A DNA stretch of 64,000 nt from Hemileia vastatrix (lineage: Eukaryota; Basidiomycota; Pucciniomycetes; Pucciniales; Zaghouaniaceae), in NCBI GenBank assembly GCA_030280995.1, contig JASXTE010000004.1, forward strand, positions 16,705,501-16,769,500, in the 5' to 3' direction. The translations under genes were made by a program, and so were the position numbers. The stretch's first letter is position 1; each line of letters starts with the position of its first letter. Below, one piece after another: positions 42,632 through 54,402 of this stretch. The notes beneath the pieces are model-generated. The model searched no databases, had not been told where the DNA came from, and worked only from the letters and a program-made list of their open reading frames with translations.

Positions 42632-43382
42632 CCTCTCCTGTTTGTGAACCTTCACCATATTCTTCTCTTCCTTCTTCACTCTACTCTCCTCTTGAGCCAA
42701 AGCCTCACTGACTTTGCTGACATATTTGGTACACCCCTCCTGATAGGTTTCCACAGCCAATAACTTCAAATAGGCCTCCAAAGCCTCCTTCACCTTGTCC
42801 CAGGCAGGAAATTTCTGAGCCACATTGGAAAGAGTCTTCATCAAGTCCCTCCTTGAAAGCTCCTTCAACACATCCATCCTGACATCTCTAGACAAGGCAG
42901 ACCAAAAACATCCTTGGCAGAATTTTCATGTTCCAGCTCCTCTACTTCCACCTAATATTACACCACAAGATCAAACTGTAGCAGAAACATCCTGTAACTT
43001 TGAAAGTTACCAACACCACCATAAGACTGCCATTCACTGAAAACCTTGTTCAGATCTATCATAGTGAACCTGAAACTCCATCTATCCACCGTCTCCCTAA
43101 AGAATAAGTTCCAGTCCCTGTTCTTGTAGCCAGATATGGCCAAAACCTCCTTCTCAACTTCCCTATCACCAATGAAGAGAATAATCTACTTCACCATGTC
43201 CAAGTAAGAAGCACCATCTACACCAGCAGCAGATTTATAACTCTCAGAAATCACTTCGCATCTTCACCATTAAACATGGTACCATCCCAAGTTTTAATCC
43301 TAACCAACTCCCTAACCATCACAGCAGGAAGACCTTCCACCCTACTGACAGTCACCACAGGAATAGAAGAACAAGAAGGCAT
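42632..43382 (-). pseudogene. gag: N-terminal Gag of element C
   Basis: ATG at 43382: MPSCSSIPVVTVSRVEGLPA, then VRIKTWDGTMFNGEDAK followed by TGA. Later frames give NRDWNLFFRETVDRWSFRFT, MIDLNKVFSEWQSYGGVGNF and (42895-42632) MSRDVRMDVLKELSRRDLMK, TYQEGCTKYVSKVSEALAQE and VKVHKQERD. It lines up block by block with element E gag (56406-57100). Element B entered right after KQERDPV, and the reading resumes on B's other side at 32805. Confidence 0.75.
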
Positions 43383-43414
43383 TCAAAGGAAACAGAGATT
43401 CCAAAGAAGTAGCA

Positions 43415-43439
43415 GGTTCGATCCCCACATTGGGCGCCA
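43415..43439 (-). promoter_or_regulatory. Primer binding site of element C (tRNA-Lys type)
   Basis: Read on the minus strand: TGGCGCCCAATGTGGGGATC and on to AACC. At least 18 bases are complementary to the 3' end of tRNA-Lys(CUU), with apparent complementarity into the T loop. Four bases (CTTC) separate it from the LTR end. Equivalent sites: 56231-56257 in E, 50712-50728 in G, 46902-46919 in D. Confidence 0.75.
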
Positions 43440-43443
43440 GAAG

Positions 43444-44544
43444 TGTAGAAAATCTTATAGTTCAAGCTATAGGCCTTGACCAATGGAGTTGGAGAAAACC
43501 CATAGATAAAATCCCCTGTCCCTTTAGAAAAATAAAGTGAGACTTACCTGCTACAATAAATTGGTTCCTGTTTTCTAAAGCCCCATTTCCAACACACTTG
43601 ACTGCCTGATCAGCCAAGAAATTAGTCTCCAGACAGACTACCAAACCAAAGAACTGAAATGTAGACCAATGTCCACACCAGAGAAAGCAATGATACTTGA
43701 TGTAGGCTGTAAATCCACAACAGAGACAGCAATAATACTTGATATAGCTTGCAAGACTATACCAGAGAGCCCAGTTTCCAAGTTAAGTTACATGAAGAAC
43801 TCACCTTGCAACAAAAACTGCCAAATGTGGCCAAAAAACAGTTAAAACTGAGTGAGGAACAAGGATATTACCTCCTGATGGTTGTATGATAATTAGAGTT
43901 TCCCCAAACTGTCTTATTCACTATGTACACACAGACCACTATCTAAGAGCCCATACACACAAACAAATTTGGCTTTTTTTGAGCACCAAATTGCATAAAA
44001 CCCCTCTAGAGACGCTTCCAAGCCTTCTAGCACCAAGGCAGGTGGTCCACCCAATGTTGGGAGGCCCGCCTGAGGCAACCGGACCACCCTGAAGCCAGAA
44101 AACCACCAAAAACTCCCCAAAAATACCAAAAATACTTAGAAAAATCTACTATGACTACTAAAGCTTTAAAACACATAATTAGGCTATAACAACCTTGTGA
44201 AATAAAATGTAGAGAAAAATTAGCTTATTCTAATGGTACTAAGCACTTGACTCTAAGACTTAAGTTAAGCCTGTAAAACACAAAAAACAAGATTTAACAG
44301 CTATATTTTTAAATGAATAATGATAATTTATCCCCTTAATACTTAAAATCTGAAAAATGTCCACAGGAAATAAAATATAGAGAAAACCCGGGGCTATCAA
44401 ATGGTAGTACCCACATCCCCCCAGTCCCAATATTTGCTGAATAATTCCAGAAAAACACCCAGTTATTAAATAATTCCATTTAAGACATATAAAAACAATG
44501 CCAAATAGCCCCACAAAGGGCTCTGACAATGTTGGAAGACCACA
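43444..44544 (-). repeat. 5' LTR of element C
   Basis: 1101 bp; minus-strand start TGTGGTCTTCC, end TTTTCTACA. Pairs with 18032-19114. The G+C-rich hairpin is kept: GGTGGTCC at 44041-44048 against GGACCACC at 44081-44088. The outer flank (44545 on) is D's protease. Confidence 0.88.
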
Positions 44545-44920
44545 CCGTCCCCATAAGTTTGGTGGCATGTCCTCCTATACCAATTAGGTTCCCACCAGTA
44601 ACAGATTTGATTGTAAAGCCCATAATAGTTTCTTGCTCTAAAGATATTAAATTAATGTTTGTCACAGAATACACTGGGGCTTTCACCTCTTTAACACTAA
44701 ACATTACCATTAAATAACCTAAAGGATCAGAAAAATGAGTACCTACCTCCTCTCCAAACTTCTCCACAATTTCCCATATATACTCCACTTCTCCTATGGA
44801 TACCCATCTCCTTCTCAGATGCTTCTTCTGCTTCTTTTCAAGGGAAGGGCTAATTGTAAATGATTTTCTTAGAGATAGAGGAATTTGAAGTTGATTCACT
44901 CTACCAAATACTGTCTCCAT
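44545..44920 (-). pseudogene. pol: N-terminal half of the protease region, element D
   Basis: VFGRVNQLQIPLSLRKSF, ISPSLEKKQKKHLRRRWVS, GEVEYIWEIVEKFGEEVGTH, SDPLGYLMVMF, then KAPVYSVTNINLIS where sister copies have ALVDSGSQINLIS: the catalytic Asp is Tyr and the following Gly is Val. It ends IGGHATKLMGT at the edge of element C and continues at 18031. Confidence 0.8.
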
Positions 44921-45487
44921 AGCATTTTCTTGACCAGATAATTCTGGCCTTTCATATTAAACTTTAGTTTTAATAAAATTGGCCCTGGGCACCTCTTGAG
45001 GACCCACATTGCCATCCTCATCCCCCCAATACCATCTTCATCTACCATAAGCCTAGCTCCATCACCAGCTACTTTCACTAAAGCAGATCCATCACTAGTT
45101 CTCCTTACCCATTGCATAGGAGTAGGACCAGCAAAACTTGGTCTGGGAAGAAACACTATTGGTACATCTTCCTCAGAATAAGAATCTTCCTCTTTAGGAA
45201 TAGGCTCACTGTTTAAATCAATATTCCCAAAACTGGGAGGCTCCATATCTGCCATCCCCTTCTGCATTTTATAAATTTTGTCCTTGGTGTAAGGTTTCTT
45301 TTCAATATTCTTAATTTCTGTCTTGCATGGTTTTCCCTAAGTTGGCTTTGAATGATACTTTTAGATTTAGTAGCAGCTGCTCTTCTGGAAGCATCAACAT
45401 CATACTCCCTAATAATAAAGTTAACATCTACCTTAGAAACAGCTTTTAGCTCCAATACACCACAGGAAATTGTAAAAGTGACCTTAC
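44921..45487 (-). pseudogene. Gag-protease linker of element D
   Basis: 45455-45213 reads MELKAVSKVDVNFIIREYDV, DASRRAAATKSKSIIQSQL. 45267-44896 reads KGMADMEPPSFGNIDLN, EEDSYSEEDVPIVFLPRPSF and VRRTSDGSALVKVAGDGARL. Low-complexity, acidic, conserved in E (57750-58177). Two frames, one shift. Confidence 0.6.
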
Positions 45488-46786
45488 TTACATCCTTTTC
45501 TTTTTCCTTATCAATTTTTCCACCATTATTTTCACCATTCTTTTCCCGCCTTTAACTTTTTCATTAGCATCACCAGTCAACTCTTCAAATCTAGCTTTTC
45601 TTTTAGCCATAAAATTCCTTCTATCTAAATCCAAAGGAGCTTGCACATCACTGGGTTTGATGAAAGATCCATCTGGAAATCTATAAAACTTTCCATAAAG
45701 TTTGACTCTACCAGCTTTCAAGTACCTATCCAAAAAGTAACAATCTGCTGCTTTGTTACCCCTCCTATTAAAATAGGAGCACACCCTAGGCTCTCCATTA
45801 CCACCTCTAAAGCCATTTTCACCATTACCAATACCATTACTACCACCATTTTCATTGACATTCCAATTAAACTGGTTTCCTTTTCCATTATATCCATTAT
45901 TACTCCTCTCATAACCTCTTTATCGATAAGAAGAAGAAGTAGAATATGAATCCACAGGTGCTTTGTTGGCCTTCTCAATTTTTTGAACAAATATTTTGAG
46001 CTGCTTAGTTAATTCAGCTAAATGATACCTAATTTTATTATCAACATTCCCCTAAGCCTCAGCAACAGGCTGCCCCAACTGAGCCTTCTTTGTCTCCTGA
46101 GCCTTGAACATAATGTCTTTATTTTCACCCAAAACTTCAATAACCTTAATAAAATATTGAGTACAAGATTATTGATACTTGTCCAATTCCATTAGTTTTA
46201 AATATAACTGAATTTTTTCTTTTATGAGCTCTAGAGCAGGAAGTTTCTGTTCCACATTTGGTATATCTTTCATCAAGTTCTTCCTAGAAAGTTCCTTCAA
46301 CACATCCATCCTGATTTCCCTACTAAAAGATGAATAAAACAAATCCTTTGCCTGATTTTTATGGCCTATCTCCTCCACCAGAATCAAATATTCCACCACT
46401 TCATCAAACTGCCTACATAACTTTTTGAAGTCCACCATAGTCTAAATAATACCCTTTATTTGCCAATAACTGAAAATCTTGTTAAGTTCTACCATAGTTT
46501 ACCTGACTCCCCATCTATCAACCATCTCCTTTGACAATTTTAACCATTCCATTCTTTTATAAGAGTCCATAGCAATGACCTCCATTTCCACCTCTCTGTC
46601 TATAATAAAGAACCTAATTTCTTTCACCATGTCCAAATGTGAAGCCCCATCAACAGAAGCAGAAGCTTCATAACAATTTAAGAACCATTTAAATTCTTCA
46701 CCATTGAACTTGGGCCCACCCCAAGATACAATCCTGACTGACATATTTACAGGAAGAGAAACACTAGATCCAGCAGCAGAAGCCAT
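45488..46786 (-). pseudogene. gag: Gag of element D
   Basis: ATG 46786: MASAAGSSVSLPVNMSVRIV, SWGGPKFNGEEFKWFLNCYE, ASHLDMVKEIRFFI, EWLKLSKEMVDRWGVR, stop at 46499. It continues DFKKLCRQFDEVVEYLILVE and FSREIRMDVLKELSRKNLMK (46438-46169). The C-terminal part (45990-45488) has a ruined knuckle CSYFNRRGNKAADC (Cys to Phe, His to Asn), then KFYRFPDGSFIKPSDVQAPL. Several stops. The intact counterpart is E gag at 56406. Confidence 0.75.
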
Positions 46787-46901
46787 CCCAAAAGTGGAAG
46801 ATTAAACCATTAAACTAAGATAAGTGTTAGTTTAATAAGACTATTTGAGGATAATCAAGTCAAGATACTAAGTAAGATTGATTAAAATTTAGAGAATTCA
46901 A

Positions 46902-46919
46902 ATCCCCTATTGGGCTCCA
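46902..46919 (-). promoter_or_regulatory. Degenerate primer binding site of element D
   Basis: Minus strand TGGAGCCCAATAGGGGAT, a mutated version of TGGCGCCCAACGTGGGG. Confidence 0.5.
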
Positions 46920-46925
46920 CCAATT

Positions 46926-47982
46926 TATTAAGACTCTTTCAGTTGACATGCTGTAAGCAGAATCCAAGGGAGTTTGATAAACTGAAGAAAACCCTTTCCC
47001 TTTAAGTAAATAAAAGTCTCACAATTAATTAATCTAAAGCCTCTACCTTATATAAAATTACAGATAAACTATTTTATATTAATGGTGTTGAGATTTAGAG
47101 CCTGTTTTGCTTGTAATGAGTGAAAGAGATACAACAGTGAATCTGTATTCAGAAAAGTAATTAAAATAATTGGGTATTATATTTTTATTGAATTTAGGTG
47201 CTAAATTCATGTCTGTAAAGTTGAGAACCTTACAATGATACCCTATAAGTTACTATTTATGAGTTATTCAGTGAAATTTATAATATGATATGTAAAAGTG
47301 TTATATTTATAAAGGTATTACTATTTTATAATATTTTATGTAAAATACTTATGATGGTTTTTAATATGTGGCTCTAATTTTAATGGTTAAAATTTATCAA
47401 TTTTATCTGATCTTGAGTCTACAAGCTTTATATGCATAGTAGGTCACATGCTTTATTTTCCCCAGCCAGAGAATCACGGAGCTCTTCTGGAGCTGGTATG
47501 GAATTTTGGATTTAATTAGAACATAGAAAAAACTAATGAAAAGTCCAGAGAAATTATAGATGATTGATCTAATTCTTCTTTAAAATCCCATCAAAAATTT
47601 TTAGTCTGTACAGCCTTATTTATCTAGTAAAATATCATCAAAGTTAAGTAAATTATGAGAAATAAAAAATTATCAAAAATTATTTACAAAATTATTTAAA
47701 AATAGAAGAAAAATTGTAAATATTCCCTGAAAATTCCTAAAGGTTTTTTAGGCACCTGAAGTTAATTTCCATATACTTTTAGACCTATAAATGATTTTTC
47801 TGGCCATTAATTAAATGTTATTCTTGACTTGTAAGATTAAACATTTTTAAACCATTTTTAACACCCATCCTTTTAAATATAAACCACTATAGGATCAAAT
47901 TGGATTCTTAAGTCTCTAAAATCATCTCTAAAAAACACTTTATAATAATCCTTAGTGCCATACTAATTTTTAGGCTGCCACA
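46926..47982 (-). repeat. 5' LTR of element D
   Basis: Minus-strand start TGTGGCAGCCTAAAAATTAG, about 1057 bp. Same LTR family as E (55152-56226, TGTGGTAGCCTAAAGTTTAG) and the fragmented LTR of G. The outer edge at 47982 abuts G's protease tail (47983 on). No gene inside. The 3' partner was not found. Confidence 0.75.
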
Positions 47983-48860
47983 CTGGGATCTTTTGTTGAG
48001 GAGAGATTACAACATTAGAGCAATAAGACCTTGCTACCCAAAAAATGGGGGTCTCCAAACTTATCATTTTTCACTAATTCACCAGAAGCTGACCTTTTTA
48101 TTTGCCTTTTCTTGGTGCACATACAACACTGGCACATGATGGTGAGTGCAGGCTTAATTTCTCAAATTTCATCTCATGGAGGTGCCAAACTCATATGAAG
48201 CGTTCTCATTTCCTTTCCAGTAATTTCAAAAATAATTCCCATACCTGACTGATAAACTATCCTAGCTTTGAAATCCATTAAAAATGATCCATCAAGAACT
48301 GTTTTCAAAGATCCTCTGGATGCATAAAAATTCACTCTACCAACAGATCTCACAACAATTAACTTGATGTGTTCAGCCATTCCCATAAGTTTGGTTGCAT
48401 AACCTCCAATACCTCTTGAGTTTTCACCCGAGCAAGTTTTAATTGGAAAGCCTATAATAGTTTCTGGCTCTAAATAAATTAAATTTATTTAAAACCCAGA
48501 ATCCACAAGGGAATTCACCGTTTTACCATTTAAATTTACCATCAAATACCCTAAAGGAGCAGAAACATGAGTTTTTGTCTCCTCTGAAACATTTTCCACA
48601 TTTTCAAAAATATATTCCACCTCTCCTACTGATACCCATCTCCTTGTTGGATGCTTCTGCTGCTCCTCTTCAAGGGAAGGACTAATTGTGAATAATTTTC
48701 CCAAAGATAGAGGAATCTGAAGTTGATTCACCCTACCTAATACTACCTCCAGAGCATTCTCTTTACAAGCTACTACTGCCCTTTCATACTGAACATTATT
48801 TTTAATCACCTTGACCCTGAGAACCTCTTGAGGACCCACATTGCCATCTTCCCCCATAAT
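47983..48860 (-). pseudogene. pol: Protease region of element G
   Basis: 48857-48489: VGPQEVLRVKVIKNNVQYER, VLGRVNQLQIPLSLGKLF, TRRWVSVGEVEYIFENVE, SAPLGYLMVNLNGKTVNSLV, then DSGF, where the active-site DSG survives but the frame shifts. 48420-48174: MGMAEHIKLIVVRSVGRVNF, LDGSFLMDFKARIVYQSGMG, and the LHMSLAPP tail. 48170-47983 is the Cys-rich tail, cut by D. Confidence 0.7.
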
Positions 48861-50560
48861 AACATATTCATCTAAAATAAACCTAGCTCCATCAACAGCT
48901 TTTTCACTAATCCAGATATGTCACTGGTCCTCCTTACCCTTTCCAAAGGATTTGGACTACTAAAACTTGGCCTGGGGAGTGATGCAAATGGTGCATCCTC
49001 CTCAGAATATGACTCTTCTTCTTCAGGCATAGGCTCACCATATAAATCAAACTTTCCAAAACTGGGAGGCCCAATATCTGCAATTCACATATGCATCTTT
49101 TAAATTTCATCCTTAGATTAAGTTCTATTTTATATCTTCTTTATCTGTACCTTGCCTGGTTTTCCCCTTAATTGGATTTGAATACAACTCTTTGCTTTAG
49201 TAGCAGCTGCCCTTCTAGAAGCCTCCACATCATATTCCCCAATCATACAATTTACATCTACCTTAGAAACCATTCAAAGCTCTAATACACCAAAAAATTT
49301 GTAAAAGTGGCCTTACTGACCTCCATTTCATTTCTCTCATCTATCTTTCAACATTCATTACTACCATTATTTTTCTAACCTTTAGCATTATCATCATTAT
49401 CATCATTTAATTCTTCAAATCTGGCTCTCTTTCAGTCATCAAATTCCTAATAACAAAATCTGAAGGAGCTTTCCCAACACTGGTTTTGATGAAACATCCA
49501 TCAGGGAATTTTTATACCTTCCATCAAATTTGATTCTACTAGCTTTCAAGTCCTTATCCAAAAAGAAACATTCACCAGCTCTGTAACCTCTCCTATACAA
49601 TAAGATAACACCCTGGGTTTTCCATAACCACCTCTATAACCATTTCCACCATTAACATTTCAGTTTCCATTACCATAAACCGGATAAAATTGCCATTAAA
49701 TCTGTAGTTCATCCTCTCATAACCCCTAGATTGATAAGAAGAAGAATTTGAAGATGAAACCACAGGTGCTATGTTGCACTTCTGGGTTTCTTGAACAAAT
49801 ATTTCAAGCTTTTTTGTTAAATAAGCACAATTATTAACCATCTTGTTATCCACTTTCCCCTCACACTTAGCAGAAGGCTGACCTATCTGAGCCTTACTTG
49901 CATATTAAGCTTTGAACCTAATATTGTCGCTTTCAGCCAAAAATTCACCAACCTTGCTGAAATATTGAGAACAGGATTCTTCATATTTGTCCAACACCAT
50001 AAGCTTTAAGTATGCCTGAGTATTCTTTTAATAACATCTAAATCAGGTAGCTTCTGTTTCCCATTATGCAGATCCCCCATCAAGCTCTTCCTAGACAGTT
50101 CCTTTAACACATCCATCCTGATTTTCCTACAAACAGATGACTAAAACATTTCCTTTGCCTGATTTTCATTGCCTATCTCCTCCACCAGAATCAAATATTA
50201 CACCACTTCATAAAACTGCCTTCATAACTTTATGAAGTCTACCATAGTTTAAACAATACCTTATAAATTCCAATCACTGACAATATTTTTAAGGTCCACT
50301 ATATTGTACCTGACTCCCCATCTATAAAACATCTCCTTTGAAAATTTCAACCAGTCCCTCCTTTTATAACTGTCCAAAGAAATGACCTTCATTTTCACAT
50401 CTCTGTTCACAATAAAGAACCTAACTTGTTTCACCATATCCAAATGTGAAGCCCCATCTACAGCAGCAGTAGCTTCAAATCTGCTCAAAAACCATTTAAC
50501 TTCTTCATCATTAAACTTGGGCCCATACCAAGATATAATCTTGACTTATTCCATAACAGT
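48861..50560 (-). pseudogene. gag: Gag and linker of element G, heavily decayed
   Basis: Fragments align to E: the linker near 49100-48910 (acidic block and a PRPSFS-like motif), FVQETQKCNIAPVVSSSNSS and QSRGYERMNYRFNG (49853-49690), a lost knuckle, and N-terminal Gag near 50488-50261 (EATAAVDGASHLDMVKQVRF, RRDWLKFSKEMFYRWGVRYN). Stops and shifts every 50-250 bp make it the oldest copy of the family here. Confidence 0.6.
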
Positions 50561-50711
50561 AAGATAGAAGACTGATCCAGAAAAAGAGTACATCCCAAAA
50601 ATATAAAATAAAACTGTTAAAAGAGAATAATCATTTTTTCTTAATAAGCCTCCTTCAGGCTATAATAGTCCAGATATCAAGTAAGTTTTTTCAAAAGCCA
50701 GAAAATTCAAA

Positions 50712-50728
50712 CTCCACGTTGGGAGCCA
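50712..50728 (-). promoter_or_regulatory. Primer binding site of element G
   Basis: Minus strand TGGCTCCCAACGTGGAG, four bases (TTAG) inside the LTR end TCTACA at 50733. Confidence 0.6.
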
Positions 50729-50732
50729 CTAA

Positions 50733-50940
50733 TGTAGAAAGACTCTTACAGTCTCCTTTCTGTAAGAAGAATTCAAGGTAGTTTAATAAACCTAAAAAAA
50801 CCCTGTCCCTTTAATTAAATAAAGAGTTCAAAATCAACTACACTTAAAAGTCTACTTTATGAAGAAAGAATAGTTAACTAATTAATATAAAATCTTTTGA
50901 GATGTAGAATCAATTTTCTTTTATGTTAGATGAAGAAAAA
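50733..50940 (-). repeat. 5' LTR of element G, inner fragment
   Basis: Matches the inner 200 bp of D's LTR (46926-47130). The LTR continues at 52885-53612 and ends at 54403-54574 (CCACA on the plus strand). About 1.9 kb of other LTR material (50941-52884) and a solo LTR (53613-54402) are inserted. Confidence 0.65.
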
Positions 50941-51459
50941 TTATATCTCAACCCATAAATCTGTGAAAATCCATCAAAGGAAGCAGATTAAGTTGTCCAA
51001 ACTGGATATATGCACCTGAAAAAGGTGTATATTCTTGTGTAGGTGTTGTGAGTCCACTGAATACGTCCATATGACATAAAATAATCATAAAAATAAAGTT
51101 TATAGGCTATTAAGAGGTTAAAACCCACTTATAGACCTATATATACATAATATAACTATATATTTCACTGAATGTGAGGTTTATGTATACATATAAGCTT
51201 ATGTATGTCTATTATTACTTAATATTACTTAAGATAATTATATTACGACCCCATTAAAACCTTAATAAGTATAATTAGGCTATAGATAAGCTATTTAAAC
51301 TACTATAAGTGACATAATAGTGTAATAATTATTTATGTGTGTATAATAACCATATATAAAAGTATTTTAAGCTTTTTTTAAGTTATAATCTTAATGTAAT
51401 TAAGGTTATCTTATTTTAAACATAAGAATCACTCAGTTCTGGGGATACTTAGGCTGACA
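50941..51459. repeat. Partial LTR-I copy
   Basis: About 520 bp matching 36055-36574 of the solo LTR in element B, including the end TTAGGCTGACA. The other half is missing at the 50940 junction. Confidence 0.75.
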
Positions 51460-51606
51460 CAAATGATAATAGAAAAATGTCAGAGGCATCTTACATAATT
51501 AACATCTGCCTTTAATTCAAATTTTTCTAATTGAGTGAAACAATATTTTTTCATAATTGATAATATTAGACTGTTTCTACACCAAAACCTATGAAGCAGC
51601 AGTATA

Positions 51607-52178
51607 TTAAATGAATGATTCTGGTATGCAAAAATCGTCTTGCCTTGATGAAAGGTACCACCACAATGACCAGTACAACAGAAAATTTAAATTTGGCAAA
51701 TTAATCTCTTGATTCATTTCGCTAGCAAACTTGATCTTGTTCTTGTATAATTGTAAAAGAAAGTTGTAATGTGGATCTCCTTTGAAATATTCAAAAATAG
51801 CATTTCTAATGCTTTGTGCATCAAAGCCGTTGGTCAAATGCATAATTACTATATTACTTTGCGCAACTTCCTTAAGAGAAATTTCTAATTCTAAGATATC
51901 TGTTACAAGCCTTTTGATTAAATCTTTAGAATCGAGAAGGTGCCATGCAAGATTGATTATGAAATTAACAGATATAAGTTTCTTATACAAGTCCTTAAAT
52001 GATGTAATGTGCAAATCCAATGCGTTTGTGATACACTTCAAAGTCGTCTTGCATAACGAAAAATATTCTGAAAAGTTTACATTTTGATATGTGTCAAGGG
52101 GTTCTTTTGGTCTAGAAGATTGGTTCGATGTTTTTATGATTGTTTTAAAGGATTTAATTGTCTCTCAAAGAAAGGTAC
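51607..52178 (-). CDS. Unidentified open frame next to an LTR, possible Gag fragment
   Basis: Minus-strand frame open for about 190 codons from after a TGA near 52178 to TAA at 51607; the first possible ATG gives 144 codons at 52041. Text includes YQNVNFSEYFSLCKTTLK, ITNALDLHITSFKDLYKK, IINLAWHLLDSKDLIKRL, ELEISLKEVAQSNIVIM and FKGDPHYNFLLQLYKNKI. No knuckle, protease or known motif. It starts inside the LTR at 52092-52884 and continues as its downstream internal sequence, so a retroelement Gag (perhaps Ty1/copia-like) is the first guess; a captured host exon is the alternative. It is strikingly free of stops compared with its neighbours. Confidence 0.4.
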
Positions 52179-52884
52179 GTATTTCTTAATCAAAATGATT
52201 GTTTTACTCAAATAAAAGAGGTAGTTTTAAAATATTAATATAGAATATAGATTAGAATTACGCTGTTGTAAATACTAATGTTATAGAATATAGAAATAAG
52301 GGTTGTATTGTAATTGTAATAAATAAAGTAAGTTATGAAGGAATGTCTTGAAAAGCACAAAGTAAGAGGCCTTTTATAGGCAAAACATGAGGGAATAAAA
52401 TATACGGAATTTACACCATCTACTGTAAGAGTGTGAGAAAATAGATAACAAAAAAAAGGAGTACATATATGACATAAGAAATAAATAACTGGTACGTCAA
52501 CAAGGGCATCAAATTTATTAGCAATAAAGTTTGAGTTCCTTGGACTGTCACAATTAATTACACAATAATTAATTAATTATATTACTTTCAGGGGATTCCA
52601 GATCTCTCACTGAGGTAATATAATTGTTTTAAAATTTTTTTATTATAATTTTATTATTAAATTTTATTCCCATTGACTTGTACTATTGAGCACAGTGTTA
52701 GGGAGTAAGATTGTAGGGGACATTTTATTTACACTAATTATTTATACTACTTATTGTACTTAACTAGTTAATTGTAAGTAATAATTAAGTAGATAATTAA
52801 TTATTAGTAAGAAGAAGGGGCGTGGCTTCAACTCAGTAAAATAATTAATTATTTTACCGGTTAAGTCTAGTAGACTGGATGACA
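52092..52884 (-). repeat. LTR X (H family), minus orientation
   Basis: 793 bp; plus-strand ends TGTCAAGGGG and GGATGACA. An inverted copy (LTR Y) lies at 53613-54402. A TATAAAAGG box on the minus strand (52372-52378) sets the orientation. No TSD was seen, so it is probably the 5' LTR of a truncated element whose internal part is 52091-51460. Confidence 0.75.
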
Positions 52885-53612
52885 AAAGTTGTAACAGAAA
52901 AGTTATTTAAATGATTGAAATATTATATTTTTATAATTTTTTTTGTGAACAGTTGTTAAAATCAAGTACCTGAAGTTGAGAACTTTATAAAGATACCATA
53001 TAAGTATATGTAAATGAGTTGTGTAATAATATTTATAAAGGGTTATATAAAAGTGATATGTTATAAGGGTATTACATGTTTCAAATGTTATTATTTGTTT
53101 TTGGTTGTTATGGTATTATGTTAGATTCTCGGTTTCTAGATGATTGTTGTATTATAAGATGTAGATATTGTTTCAATCTCAAGTCTAAAAGAATTATATG
53201 CATAGTATGTCATGTGCCCTATTTTTCCTAGCTAGAGAATCCCAGATCTTGTCTATATATCACTGTAGTTTTTACAGAGCTTGTCTGGAGCATTCTGGAG
53301 CTTGTACAGACTTCTGGACTCAATTAGAATTTTAAAAACCAAATAAAGAATCTTGAAAAATTACTGATGATAGAACTTCTTCCCCTTTACAACCCCAACT
53401 AATTTTTGAAGTCTGTGTAGCTTTATTCATCTAATTAAAAATTATAAAATCTAAGTAATTAATTTATTAAAAATTAAAAATAATCCAAAATAATTTATAA
53501 AAATATTAAAAAAATTAAAAAAATAGTAAAAATTACCCAAAAATTTCTAAAGGTTCTTGAGACTCCCTTCCTCAATTTCCATGAATTTTTAAGCCAATAC
53601 TTACATCTCTTT
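52885..53612 (-). repeat. 5' LTR of element G, middle fragment
   Basis: Aligns with 47140-47810 of D's LTR (shared AAGTTGAGAAC, ATATGCATAGTA and TTCTAAAGG blocks). Interrupted on the right by LTR Y. Confidence 0.7.
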
Positions 53613-54402
53613 TGTCAGACAGGCTACTAGACTTAACAGGTAAAATAATTAATTATTTTACTAAGTTGAAGCCACAACCCTTATTCTTACTAATAATTAA
53701 TTATCTACTTAAGTATTACTTACAATTAACTAGTCAAGTACAATAAGTAGTATAATTAATTAATGTAAATAAAATGTCCCTTACAATTTTACTCCCTAAC
53801 ACTGTGCTCAATGGTATAAGTCAATGGGAATAGAATTTAAAAATAAAATTATAATAAAAAAACTTTAAATTAATTATATTACCTCAGTGAGAGATCTGGA
53901 ATACCGTGAAAGTAATATAATTAATTAATTATTGTGTAATTAATTGTGACAGTCCAAGGAACTCAAACTTTATTTCTAATAAATTTGATGTCCTTGTTGA
54001 TGTACCATTTATTTAATTCTTATGTCATATCTGTACTCCTTTCAGTCATTCTTTTACTCACATTCTTACAATACATGGTGTAAATTCCGTATATTTTATT
54101 CCCTCATGTTTTGCCTATAAAAGGCCTCTTACTTTGTGTTTTTCGGATCATTCTTTTATCACTTACATTATTATTACACTTACAACACTAAATTTATTTC
54201 TATATTCTATAACTTTAGTATTTACAACATCGTAATTCTAATCTATAATTTATATTGATATCTTAAATCTATCTGTTATATTTAAGTGAATTAATCAAAT
54301 TGATTTTAGAAATATGTACCTTTTCGTTAAGAGACTTTTAAAACCTTTGAATATCCCGTGAAAACCTTGAATAAACTTCTAGACCCAAAAGACCCCTTGA
54401 CA
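53613..54402 (+). repeat. LTR Y: solo LTR of the H family
   Basis: 790 bp, TGTCAGACAGG...CCCCTTGACA, exact target duplication TCTTT (53608-53612 and 54403-54407). TATA box TATAAAA at 54116-54122 on the plus strand. Inserted in G's LTR and inverted relative to LTR X, making a long-armed inverted repeat with a 728-bp spacer. Confidence 0.88.

Larger units (their letters stand above)
18032..44544 (-). mobile_element. Element C: complete but nested Ty3/gypsy element
   Basis: Bounded by LTRs at 18032-19114 (3') and 43444-44544 (5') and inserted in D's protease region. Internal order, read right to left: PBS, gag start (43382-42632), [element B], gag end, protease, RT, RNase H, integrase, 3' internal region with satellite, two antisense accessory genes, polypurine tract. 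Without element B (9.8 kb), the solo LTR (0.8 kb) and the satellite (about 2.9 kb) it would be roughly 13 kb. Confidence 0.8.

Noticed and set aside
43415..43439. tRNA gene fragment ending in CCA
   Set aside because: It is the primer binding site complement next to the LTR; no anticodon or acceptor 5' strand follows.
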